Assembly (NCBI GenBank): GCA_023665325.1
Contig: JAMPED010000048.1
Span: forward strand, 1-8,363
Reading direction: 5' to 3'
DNA: 8,363 nt
DNA from: Acetobacter sp.
Lineage (GTDB): Bacteria; Pseudomonadota; Alphaproteobacteria; RF32; CAG-239
Positions 1 to 6,140 of this stretch are shown in pieces (position 1 is the first letter of the stretch; every line of letters begins with the position of its first letter). The position numbers and the translations under genes were made by a program. The notes beneath the pieces are model-generated. The model was not told where the DNA came from. It made no database searches and saw only the letters and a program-made list of their open reading frames with translations.

Positions 1-33
1 AAAGTTTATGTCTAACGCTTGTTTTTGCGTCAT
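1..33 (-). CDS. 5' end of an unidentified divergent gene (partial, runs off the window)
   Basis: On the minus strand an ATG at 33-31 opens a frame that stays open to the window edge and reads MTQKQALDINF. It is preceded by AAAAAAGG, with the AAGG core at 44-41 and 7 bases to the ATG, which is the spacing expected of a real ribosome binding site. All three plus-strand frames stop within the first 42 bases, so no plus-strand gene enters from the left. Only 11 residues are visible, so no family can be named. The gene would be divergent from the M23 peptidase gene, with about 190 bases between the two start codons. That gap is very AT-rich; I found no convincing sigma-70 promoter in it for either gene, only a short palindrome GTATA-AAA-TATAC at 115-127. 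Confidence 0.45.
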   Translation of the reverse strand, partial: MTQKQALDINF

Positions 34-224
34 AGATTAACCTTTTTTAAAAAAATTAACGATATAATTATCTCAACATAAGTATAAAAGATAAGGTTTA
101 ATCTTTGCTTAACAGTATAAAATATACCAAATTTTTTTTAATTGATGTGCATAAAAATAAAAAGAACTTTTAAATTTGGCTGTAATCTTTTATGTTTGCC
201 GAAGTGTAAAGTTTAGGGGGACGT

Positions 225-1709
225 ATGGCTTCTTATGATATTTCAGTTACCACAGAAGAAAAGAGTGGTTTGAGCGGGCAGGGAATACTGCTTTTTATAT
301 ATAGTGCGATAGTAACATTTGCGCTAATTCTTGTTATTTGCAAAAAACTTGAAACACCAGAACAAATTGTTGCCGAAGAAATGCAAGCTGCAGAAGAAAA
401 ACGCGAAAATACAGAGCAACAAGCGGTAAATAATATTTCCGTTATGGAAGTATATGAAACAGAAAATGGAGAAGAAACGGAGAGTTTTGATAATCCATCT
501 GTGCAATGGACTGTAGAAGGTGAAGAAACACAGCCAGAAACAAAAGAAGATGTTCTGACTGTTGAAAAAGGGGATAACTTAATCGGTATATTACAAAAAA
601 TCGGAATGGAGTACCAGGAAGCAAATCAAGTGGTAGAAAGTTTGAAAACTGTAGAATTTGATGTTCGGAATCTGCGTATCGGTCAAAAGATTGAAATTAG
701 CAAAACCGTTGATGTTCCATTCGGAGAATTACTTAGTGTCGACAAAATAGTTATTTCTCCATCAGCAGATATTAAATATACTATAACACGTAATGAAGAT
801 GAAAAGTATGTGGCAGAAGCAGAGCAATTGGAACTGATGTCAGAGCAAAAAATTGCTTCAGGTGAAATCAATAGTTCTCTTGCTGCAGCTATGAGTGGTG
901 CCGGTATTCCTCAAAGTATTATTGGTAATTTCATCAATATTTTTGCTTATACTGTAGATTTTAGAAGCGATATTAAAGTAGGTCACACTTTTAAAGTCTT
1001 GTATGATCGTAAAGTTGCATCAGATGGTAAAGTTATTAAAAATGGTGATATTCTTTATGCAGAACTTAATCTCGGAAAGGATAAAATTGCGTTATATAGA
1101 TATCAAGATTTAAGTGGTGGCGTTGATTATTATGATGCAAAAGGGCTGGTGCTCAAAAGAACTCTGGATCGCAAGCCGATGGAGTTTCGTTCGGCTCGAA
1201 TCTCATCTCGATTCGGATGGCGTCGTCACCCGATTTTAAATAGGAGGATACTCCATAGTGGCGTTGATTATGCAGCACCTAAAGGTTCTCGAATTTATGC
1301 AAGTGGTGATGGTGTTGTTAAACGTGCCCAGTTTGCAGGAGGGTATGGCAATTATGTTGTAATTCGTCATAATTCAGAATATTCAACAGGTTATGCACAT
1401 ATGACTGGCTTTGCTCGTGGTATTAAACCGGGAGTAAGGGTTAAGCAAGGACAGGTGATAGGTTATGTCGGTTCAACTGGACGTTCTACTGGTCCTCACT
1501 TGCACTTTGAAGTCATAAAAAATGGCAAGAAAGTGGACCCGTTGAAGGTAAAAGCAGCAACAGGAACAAATTTGCAAGGGAAAGATTTGCAGCGTTTTAA
1601 GGCAGAAATGAAGAAAATTGCAGCATTAGCAGAAGAACAGAAAACTTATGCAGAAGCTGAAAATGCTCTAGTTGAGGAAACCCAAAGTAATAAGACTATT
1701 GCAAATTAA
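225..1709 (+). CDS. Membrane-anchored M23/LytM-family peptidoglycan endopeptidase
   Basis: This is a zinc metallopeptidase that probably cuts peptide cross-bridges of peptidoglycan in the periplasm during growth or division. Residues about 21-39 form one hydrophobic helix after a short N-terminus, a signal anchor that would leave the rest outside the inner membrane. A Glu-rich linker (about 43-108) follows, then a LysM/OapA-like segment beginning LTVEKGDNLIGIL (about 111-160), a middle domain like that of Csd3/MepM-type peptidases, and the M23 domain at about 325-440. The M23 zinc and catalytic residues are present: H344 and D348 (HSGVD), H392 (YAHM), and H425 and H427 (GPHLHFE). An active enzyme is therefore expected, not a degenerate EnvC/NlpD-type activator. 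The C-terminus is a charged Lys/Glu/Ala-rich helix. The ATG has AGGGGG four bases upstream. Rubrerythrin follows after 30 bases, so the two may be cotranscribed. The exact in vivo substrate is unknown. Confidence 0.9.
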   Translation: MASYDISVTTEEKSGLSGQGILLFIYSAIVTFALILVICKKLETPEQIVAEEMQAAEEKRENTEQQAVNNISVMEVYETENGEETESFDNPSVQWTVEGEETQPETKEDVLTVEKGDNLIGILQKIGMEYQEANQVVESLKTVEFDVRNLRIGQKIEISKTVDVPFGELLSVDKIVISPSADIKYTITRNEDEKYVAEAEQLELMSEQKIASGEINSSLAAAMSGAGIPQSIIGNFINIFAYTVDFRSDIKVGHTFKVLYDRKVASDGKVIKNGDILYAELNLGKDKIALYRYQDLSGGVDYYDAKGLVLKRTLDRKPMEFRSARISSRFGWRRHPILNRRILHSGVDYAAPKGSRIYASGDGVVKRAQFAGGYGNYVVIRHNSEYSTGYAHMTGFARGIKPGVRVKQGQVIGYVGSTGRSTGPHLHFEVIKNGKKVDPLKVKAATGTNLQGKDLQRFKAEMKKIAALAEEQKTYAEAENALVEETQSNKTIAN

Positions 1710-1739
1710 AATTGTTATAAAATATTTAGGAGAAATATA

Positions 1740-2276
1740 ATGGAATTAAAAGGTTCAAAAACAGAGGCAAACTTGCAAGCAGCATTTGCAGGCGAATCAA
1801 TGGCTCGTAATAAATACACATATTATGCATCTCAAGCCAAAAAGGAAGGATATAATATTATTGCAGCAAAATTTGAAGAAACTGCAAATAATGAAAAAGA
1901 ACACGCAAAATTATGGTTCAAATTATTACATAACGGTATGCCATCAACAATCGAAAACTTAAAAGATGCGGCATCTGGTGAAAAATATGAATGGACAGAT
2001 ATGTATGAAACAATGGCTAGAGATGCTGATGAAGAAGGTTTTACTGAAATTGCAAGATTGTTTCGTGCAGTAGGGCAAATTGAAAAAGGACACGAAGAGC
2101 GTTATAATGCTTTATTGGATGCGCTTGAAAATGGAAAAGTTTTTGAACGTCCGACCAAAGTTATTTGGGAATGTGCAAATTGTGGGTGTCGAGTTGAATC
2201 TCCGAAAGCACCAAAATTTTGTCCTGTATGCGAGCATCCTCAAGCATATTTCTTTGAATTGCAAGAAAAATTCTAA
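1740..2276 (+). CDS. rbr: Rubrerythrin (diiron peroxidase with rubredoxin domain)
   Basis: Rubrerythrin reduces hydrogen peroxide to water in the cytoplasm of anaerobes and microaerophiles, using electrons passed through its rubredoxin centre. The N-terminal four-helix ferritin-like domain (about 1-135) carries the expected diiron ligands, assigned by comparison with the classical Desulfovibrio protein: E19, E52, H55, E81, E84, E115 and H118. The C-terminal rubredoxin-like domain has two CxxC knuckles, C145/C148 (CANC) and C161/C164 (CPVC), for one Fe(SCys)4 site. At 178 residues it is slightly shorter than the roughly 190-residue classical form but complete. The start is supported by AGGAGA at 1728-1733, seven bases before the ATG. 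No obvious promoter lies in the short gap behind the M23 gene. A strong hairpin terminator follows. The gene indicates an oxygen-sensitive lifestyle. Confidence 0.96.
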   Translation: MELKGSKTEANLQAAFAGESMARNKYTYYASQAKKEGYNIIAAKFEETANNEKEHAKLWFKLLHNGMPSTIENLKDAASGEKYEWTDMYETMARDADEEGFTEIARLFRAVGQIEKGHEERYNALLDALENGKVFERPTKVIWECANCGCRVESPKAPKFCPVCEHPQAYFFELQEKF

Positions 2277-2286
2277 GAATAAAAAG

Positions 2287-2311
2287 AAAAGAGGCGCAAG
2301 CCTCTTTTTTT
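2287..2311 (+). terminator. Rho-independent terminator after rubrerythrin
   Basis: A 9-bp perfect stem, AAAAGAGGC paired with GCCTCTTTT, closes a GCAA loop and runs into a T tract. It begins about ten bases after the rubrerythrin stop codon. The A-rich left flank means it could also work weakly in the other direction, but no minus-strand gene is nearby. Confidence 0.9.
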
Positions 2312-2333
2312 GAGTTAAATGATAGATAAAAAC

Positions 2334-2361
2334 TTGCCAAATAAAAAATAATGTATATAAA
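2334..2361 (+). promoter_or_regulatory. Sigma-70-type promoter for the solute-binding protein gene
   Basis: TTGCCA (5/6 to consensus) and TATAAA (5/6) are separated by 16 bases. The site lies right after the rubrerythrin terminator and would give a leader of roughly 20 bases before the TTG start. The 16-base spacing is the same as in the ssb and rplM promoter candidates in this window, which supports the call. Confidence 0.5.
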
Positions 2362-2389
2362 AAAGACAAATTATATATAGGTAGAAGAA

Positions 2390-3511
2390 TTGGCAGCATT
2401 AAAAAAATATATTCAATATATCTTATTTGTCGGACTATTGGCAGGAATCCGACCGTGTGCTGCTGACATAACTTTAGCGGTTATTGCCCCTAAAGCAGGG
2501 GAGCACGCAAAAGCCGGTAATGAATTATTTAATGGCGCTAAACTTGCTGTGCAAGAAATCAATGATAATGGTGGCTTAAATGGAGAAAAACTGGATGTTT
2601 TAACCATAGATGATCGGTGTGATGACCGTTTAGCTGTGTCAACAGCAGAAATGTTGACGCTATTAAGCTCTAAGAAAATAGGTCTTGTCGTTGGACCATA
2701 TTGCTCCAATCGTTTCAATGACGTAGCTGCAAAATATGAAAAGGCAAAAATATTCCAAATTGTACCTACGACTGTATCCTATAATGCAGGTAATACAGAA
2801 AAAAAAGGACAAATACTTCTGTTGGGCACAAAATCACAAATAAGCGAAGACTTTTTTCAATATTATAACCAAAACTTCGCAGGACTCAAAGTAGGATTTG
2901 TGTATAATGATAAACCAGAGGATGGTTATGCTGAGGTTGCTAAAACTTTGTTTGATGAGTTTCGCCGTTATGGTAAAAGCGATTTGTTGAAGTTTTATGT
3001 TTTAAATAATAAACATACTCCGATGGCAGAACTTGCTACGACAGTAGTTAAAGATAAAGTTAATATTGTTTTTGTGTTAGGAAAAGATAAGGAAACAATA
3101 AATTTTATTGAAGAGATTAAAAATGCTGATAAAAATCAGATTATTTTTACGGATAAACGAAAAATATCGCCGCAAATATTACAGAGTTTAGGTAAAAAAG
3201 CTAATGGTCTTTATTTGCTTGATATTCCTCGATTAAAAGATAGTTTAGCGTTTACTGAAAATTTGGTAAATCTGCGTTTACTAGGTATAGAGCCAGAGGG
3301 AATGGAAACATATAGCTATGTTGCAGTTAAGTTATGGGGAGATTTAGTGCAAGAAGTTCATAGTTTTTCGTATGAAAAATTGGCACAAGCAGCTAATACG
3401 GGGGAGATGAAAGAAAAATGGAGTGATTTTTTGATGCATAGCGGCAGTGTGAAAGCATCAAAATATGTAATAGAAATTTATCAAGACGGTGAATTTAAAC
3501 AAGTTTATTAA
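2390..3511 (+). CDS. Periplasmic type-1 solute-binding protein (branched-chain amino acid/LivJ-LivK-like), orphan
   Basis: The protein belongs to the periplasmic-binding-protein type I fold (Peripla_BP_6), whose members capture amino acids or related solutes for an ABC importer or act as sensors. Residues 1-25 form a Sec signal peptide: Lys at 5-6, a hydrophobic core, and a likely cleavage after CAA at 23-25. There is no proper lipobox. The start of the mature part (ITLAVIAPKAG, NGAKLAVQEIN, GGLNGEKL) is typical of the family. C77 and C105 sit where LivJ/LivK have their disulfide. TTG is chosen as start because the next in-frame Met is residue 88, which would delete the signal peptide, and an in-frame stop (TAG at 2378-2380) blocks longer versions. 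The ribosome binding site is weak (AGGTAGAAG). No permease or ATPase gene is adjacent, so the partner is elsewhere or the role is different; an LpoA-like regulator of cell-wall synthesis is an alternative. Confidence 0.82.
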   Translation: MAALKKYIQYILFVGLLAGIRPCAADITLAVIAPKAGEHAKAGNELFNGAKLAVQEINDNGGLNGEKLDVLTIDDRCDDRLAVSTAEMLTLLSSKKIGLVVGPYCSNRFNDVAAKYEKAKIFQIVPTTVSYNAGNTEKKGQILLLGTKSQISEDFFQYYNQNFAGLKVGFVYNDKPEDGYAEVAKTLFDEFRRYGKSDLLKFYVLNNKHTPMAELATTVVKDKVNIVFVLGKDKETINFIEEIKNADKNQIIFTDKRKISPQILQSLGKKANGLYLLDIPRLKDSLAFTENLVNLRLLGIEPEGMETYSYVAVKLWGDLVQEVHSFSYEKLAQAANTGEMKEKWSDFLMHSGSVKASKYVIEIYQDGEFKQVY

Positions 3512-3537
3512 AAGCTGTGTAATCCGCGCCAAAGTTC

Positions 3538-3565
3538 TTGAGTTGTAAAAATATGGCGCTATAGT
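3538..3565 (+). promoter_or_regulatory. Putative sigma-70-type promoter for ssb
   Basis: TTGAGT (4/6) and TATAGT (5/6) are separated by 16 bases, giving a leader of about 28 bases before the ssb ATG. The promoter overlaps an inverted repeat, GCGCCA at 3526-3531 with TGGCGC at 3554-3559 (22-base loop). That repeat could be an operator, or a weak terminator for the preceding gene, although it lacks an immediate T tract. No alphaproteobacterial LexA box of the form GTTC-N7-GTTC is present. Confidence 0.4.
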
Positions 3566-3599
3566 AATTAAAACTAAATTTTTTTGTAAAGGTAAAACA

Positions 3600-4067
3600 A
3601 TGGCAGGTAGCATAAATAAAGTAATTTTGGTTGGTAATTTGGGGCAAGACCCGCGTGTAAGCAATACTCAAAGTGGGACAAAGGTCGTGTCATTTAGTGT
3701 TGCAACAACCGATACGTGGCGTGATAAAACTACTGGAGAACGCAAAGACCGCACAGAATGGCATCGTGTTGTTATTTTTAACTCAGGTTTAGCAGATACC
3801 GCAGAGCGTTTTTTACGTAAAGGATCGAAAGTATATCTTGAAGGTCAACTGCAAACACGTGAATGGGATGATCAAAATGGTCAAAAACGTTATACAACTG
3901 AAATTGTTTTACAAAACTTCAATAGTACATTGGTAATGTTAGATGGACGTTCGGATAGCGCACCAGCGGGTGCTGCAGATATTTACGATTCTTCAGCCTC
4001 TGCGGGATGGGATAATACCCCTTCAGCAGGTACATCAGATGTGGCGGATGATGATATTCCGTTTTAG
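3600..4067 (+). CDS. ssb: Single-stranded DNA-binding protein SSB
   Basis: SSB coats single-stranded DNA during replication, recombination and repair, and recruits partner enzymes through its acidic C-terminal tip. Residues 1-115 form the OB fold, opening with [15 protein letters not shown]. The aromatic residues that stack on DNA bases are conserved at the Escherichia coli positions or next to them: W40, W54, F60 and W89. A low-complexity Ser/Ala/Gly/Asp linker (about 116-148) leads to the tip DDDIPF, which matches the standard DDDIPF partner-binding peptide. At 155 residues it is a normal chromosomal SSB, not a short phage form. AAAGG at 3588-3592 serves as ribosome binding site. It appears to be monocistronic, with its own promoter and a terminator 22 bases after the stop. 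It is not next to uvrA. Confidence 0.97.
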   Translation: MAGSINKVILVGNLGQDPRVSNTQSGTKVVSFSVATTDTWRDKTTGERKDRTEWHRVVIFNSGLADTAERFLRKGSKVYLEGQLQTREWDDQNGQKRYTTEIVLQNFNSTLVMLDGRSDSAPAGAADIYDSSASAGWDNTPSAGTSDVADDDIPF

Positions 4068-4089
4068 TTAGAATTATATATGATAGAAT

Positions 4090-4119
4090 AAAAGACGGTA
4101 GGTTTCTTACCGTCTTTTT
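4090..4119. terminator. Bidirectional terminator shared by convergent ssb and protease-like gene
   Basis: An 11-bp perfect stem, AAAAGACGGTA with TACCGTCTTTT, has a 7-base loop and a T tract on the plus strand; the minus strand also reads a U-rich stem end. It lies between two convergent genes. The minus-strand gene reads into it: its stop codon (4109-4107) is at the loop edge, and its last codons are made by the right arm. Confidence 0.88.
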
Positions 4120-4811
4120 ATGTTATTTTCTTTACGAATATATTTGCGTTTATCTTTTTCCTCTTTATACGAAAAATCAAAATAAAATTCATTAAAATTG
4201 TTAATCTCACTCTTATACTTGTTTTCTCGTTTTATGGTGTTTAAAGCGCGTCTTCTATTGGAATCGCTCTGAGAGCCTTTTAAGCCAGTGGTTCCACTAG
4301 CCATAAAAGTTGTATCCACATAAATCTTTTGTTTATTATAAGTAAAATAATTCCACGCGTGCCTCGAATTACGTTTTAATATAGGAGTTAAGCTTTTCCC
4401 GACAGGATAAACATATCCACTGATAATATAAGCGCGAAATTTCATTCGTCGGCAAAGCTCTTTAAATAGATTCGCAAAATCACTGCAAATTCCGACACGA
4501 GAATTAATTAATTCGCGTGGGGATTGTCCGTTATAATGTTTGATGATGTTGGAGAGCTTGCCATTGCTGTATAAATATTCATCATAATTGATACGACTAG
4601 CAATCCAAAAAGCAGCAGCTTTCGCTTTATCATAATCATTATCAAATGGGTGAGCCAAATATTCAGCCAAAGTATCTAAACTTTTCTCTGTTTCTCTGGG
4701 TATTTGATTGACATAATGTTTAATCTGCACAGATGAATATTGTTTTGCTGCAACATCGGAAATGTGCACGCTAAAGAAAAATATAAACAAAATAAAATAA
4801 CGTAAATTCAT
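4107..4811 (-). CDS. Secreted transglutaminase-like (papain-fold) cysteine protease homologue
   Basis: The protein carries the transglutaminase-core triad in family order: C109 in RVGICSDFA, H151 in RHAWNYF, and D166 in YVDTTF. The pattern HAWN followed by VDTT resembles the CYK3/kyphoscoliosis-peptidase branch of transglutaminase-like proteases. A helical region with FWIASRINYDEYL (about 68-80) precedes the core, as is usual there. Residues 1-22 are a Sec signal peptide (hydrophobic core 5-15, likely cleavage after VAA), so it acts in the periplasm or outside. The C-terminal tail (about 185-234) is rich in Lys and Arg. The start is supported by AAGGA, eight bases before the ATG. It is transcribed alone, divergent from rplM-rpsI and convergent with ssb. 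The substrate is unknown; peptidoglycan peptides or surface proteins are possible, but nothing in the sequence decides. Confidence 0.78.
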   Translation of the reverse strand: MNLRYFILFIFFFSVHISDVAAKQYSSVQIKHYVNQIPRETEKSLDTLAEYLAHPFDNDYDKAKAAAFWIASRINYDEYLYSNGKLSNIIKHYNGQSPRELINSRVGICSDFANLFKELCRRMKFRAYIISGYVYPVGKSLTPILKRNSRHAWNYFTYNKQKIYVDTTFMASGTTGLKGSQSDSNRRRALNTIKRENKYKSEINNFNEFYFDFSYKEEKDKRKYIRKENNIKRR

Positions 4812-4915
4812 ATGGATAATCCTTCGCTTCGGTGAAAAATAGTTTAATATAACAGTTTTAAATTTCAGTTAACTAGTGAAAAGATTGTCAAAACAATGAT
4901 TTACGAAATGGTATT

Positions 4916-4943
4916 ATTATACCGTAAAATAAAATATTGAAAA
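4916..4943 (-). promoter_or_regulatory. Possible minus-strand promoter for the protease-like gene
   Basis: Read on the minus strand, TTTTCA (4/6) is followed after 16 bases by a perfect TATAAT. It would give a leader of about 95 bases. The -10 lies inside the inverted repeat GGTAT-TATT-ATACC (4910-4923). The region is so AT-rich that a chance match is possible. A minus-strand TTGACA also exists at 4891-4886 but has no matching -10. Confidence 0.28.
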
Positions 4944-4960
4944 ATAACAAAATTTTTATG

Positions 4961-4988
4961 TTGACAATAACGAAAATAACAGTATATT
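4961..4988 (+). promoter_or_regulatory. Strong sigma-70-type promoter of the rplM-rpsI operon
   Basis: A perfect TTGACA is followed after 16 bases by TATATT (5/6). Transcription would begin near 4995, giving a leader of about 35 bases before the rplM start. This is the best promoter match among the host genes here, as expected for a ribosomal protein operon. I see no structured leader between it and the gene. Confidence 0.7.
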
Positions 4989-5029
4989 AAACCCCGAATT
5001 TAACTTTAATTAGAAAAGAGACCAATAAT

Positions 5030-5497
5030 ATGAGTACATATGCAACAAAGCCGTCTGATATTACTAGAAAATGGTATGTTGTTGATGCAACAGACGTTGT
5101 ATTGGGTCGTCTTGCTGCTCAAGTAGCAATCTTGCTCCGCGGTAAGCACAAACCTTATTTCACCCCAAACTTGGATTGTGGTGACTATGTTGTTATCATC
5201 AATGCCGATAAAGTAAAATTGACAGGCAAAAAATTAACAGACAAAAAATATTTCAAACACACTGGCTGGATTGGCGGTATCAAAGAAACAACTGCTGGTA
5301 AAATCTTAAATGGCCGTTTTCCGGAAAGAGTTGTTGAAAAAGCTGTTGAACGTATGATTTCCCGTAATCCAATGGGACGTCAGCAGATGACAAAATTAAA
5401 AGTATATGCTGGTGAAAATCACCCGCACGCTGCTCAAAATCCAGAAGTTTTAGATATCGCATCTAAAAACTCTAAAAACAAAAGGGGTGAACTGTAA
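5030..5497 (+). CDS. rplM: Large-subunit ribosomal protein L13 (uL13)
   Basis: L13 is an early-assembling protein of the 50S subunit that binds 23S rRNA. The 155-residue product is full length for the alphaproteobacterial form. It shows the conserved stretches [17 protein letters not shown] (about 13-29), [36 protein letters not shown], and [21 protein letters not shown] with the HPH motif near the end. The ribosome binding site is weak (AAAAGAG, about ten bases before the ATG). It is the first gene of the rplM-rpsI pair, with a one-base stop/start overlap (TAATG) that implies translational coupling. Confidence 0.98.
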   Translation: MSTYATKPSDITRKWYVVDATDVVLGRLAAQVAILLRGKHKPYFTPNLDCGDYVVIINADKVKLTGKKLTDKKYFKHTGWIGGIKETTAGKILNGRFPERVVEKAVERMISRNPMGRQQMTKLKVYAGENHPHAAQNPEVLDIASKNSKNKRGEL

Positions 5498-5982
5498 TGG
5501 CTACTAAAAAAATCGAATCTTTAAACGAAATTAAAGAGGCTGTTGCTGCAACTTCTGCTGTTGCTGAAACAAAGCGTAAACCTTCTCGTGATAAACAAGG
5601 TCGCTCTTATGCAACAGGTAAGAGAAAAAATGCTGTTGCTCGTGTATGGATTATGCCGGGTAAGGGTAATATCACCATCAATGATAAACCAATTGATACA
5701 TATTTTGCTCGTCCGGTTTTGAAGATGATTATCAACCAACCTTTCGAAATCACTAACCGTGAAAATGAGTTTGATGTTGTATGCACAGTTCAGGGCGGTG
5801 GTTTGTCTGGTCAAGCCGGTGCTATCAAACACGGTATCTCTAAAGCTCTTAATGAATATGAGCCAGAGCTTCGTACAGTTTTGAAACAAGCTGGTTTCTT
5901 AACTCGTGATGATCGTGTTGTAGAACGTAAGAAATATGGTCGTGCAAAAGCTCGCCGTTCATACCAGTTCTCAAAACGTTAA
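5497..5982 (+). CDS. rpsI: Small-subunit ribosomal protein S9 (uS9)
   Basis: S9 is a late-assembling 30S protein whose C-terminal tail reaches the P site and contacts tRNA. The conserved core starts at about residue 40 ([13 protein letters not shown]) and includes [19 protein letters not shown] (about 100-118) and [24 protein letters not shown], with the invariant terminal Lys-Arg intact. Compared with the 130-residue Escherichia coli protein there is an N-terminal extension of about 30 residues, a feature of alphaproteobacterial S9. The start overlaps the rplM stop by one base. A strong ribosome binding site, AGGGGTGA, sits inside the end of rplM at 5483-5490. The gene is intact although a recombinase gene begins about 160 bases downstream. 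Confidence 0.98.
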   Translation: MATKKIESLNEIKEAVAATSAVAETKRKPSRDKQGRSYATGKRKNAVARVWIMPGKGNITINDKPIDTYFARPVLKMIINQPFEITNRENEFDVVCTVQGGGLSGQAGAIKHGISKALNEYEPELRTVLKQAGFLTRDDRVVERKKYGRAKARRSYQFSKR

Positions 5983-6011
5983 TTGGTATCAACTGTTTAT
6001 ACAGTATTTTC

Positions 6012-6042
6012 AATGGGTTGCAAGAAATTGCAACCCATTTTT
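6012..6042 (+). terminator. Rho-independent terminator of the rplM-rpsI operon
   Basis: A 12-bp perfect stem, AATGGGTTGCAA with TTGCAACCCATT, closes a GAAA loop and ends in a T run. It starts 30 bases after the rpsI stop. A smaller inverted repeat, ACTGT-TTAT-ACAGT (5992-6005), lies between the stop codon and the terminator. The terminator should insulate the recombinase gene from the very active ribosomal operon. Confidence 0.95.
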
Positions 6043-6044
6043 CG

Positions 6045-6116
6045 TCTTCACATAATGTTCATATAACCCTTGACTTTCCTTAATTACCAATTTACCATTT
6101 TCACAAATTCTTCACA
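6045..6116 (+). repeat. Short direct repeats TTCACA upstream of the recombinase gene
   Basis: The 8-mer TCTTCACA occurs at 6045-6052 and again at 6109-6116, with a third TTCACA at 6100-6105. The last two are 11 bases apart, about one helical turn. A second pair, AATTACCA-ATTTACCA (6082-6097), lies between them. Short, phased direct repeats beside an integrase gene are typical of recombinase arm-binding sites, so this may be part of an attachment site. No core-site duplication can be shown, because the other end of the element is not in the window. Confidence 0.35.
6070..6098 (+). promoter_or_regulatory. Possible promoter of the recombinase gene
   Basis: TTGACT (5/6) and TACCAT (4/6) are separated by 17 bases, about 40 bases before the translation start. 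The candidate overlaps the TTCACA/TTACCA repeats, so the recombinase could repress its own gene by binding there, as several integrases do. The -10 match is weak. Confidence 0.3.
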
Positions 6117-6130
6117 GTTTTTATGCTTTT

Positions 6131-6139
6131 GGAGGGTGA
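6131..6139 (+). promoter_or_regulatory. Ribosome binding site that fixes the recombinase start at 6141
   Basis: GGAGGGTGA is a near-perfect anti-16S match and sits right before the ATG at 6141. The upstream in-frame ATG at 6123 has no such site; the ribosome binding site itself lies inside the extra six codons. Confidence 0.75.
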
Positions 6140-6140
6140 A

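Noticed and set aside
2351..2380. Nine-codon frame just upstream of, and in phase with, the TTG start of the binding protein
   Set aside because: Its ATG lies inside or next to the -10 of the promoter, so it would not be on the transcript. It has no regulatory logic such as repeated codons.
2112..2399. Minus-strand frame opposite the end of rubrerythrin
   Set aside because: It is a shadow of the rubrerythrin gene, crosses its terminator, and has low-complexity Phe/Leu/Ile content.
3526..3565. SOS (LexA) box upstream of ssb
   Set aside because: A single GTTC is present at 3534-3537, but the second half-site at the required spacing reads GTAA.
5521..5889. Minus-strand frame opposite rpsI
   Set aside because: The opposite strand is an unmistakable, highly conserved ribosomal protein gene; the frame is an antisense shadow.
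5983..6122. tRNA or tmRNA gene as integration target beside the recombinase
   Set aside because: No cloverleaf, CCA end or T-loop sequence (GTTCRA type) is visible; the stretch holds only a terminator and short repeats.
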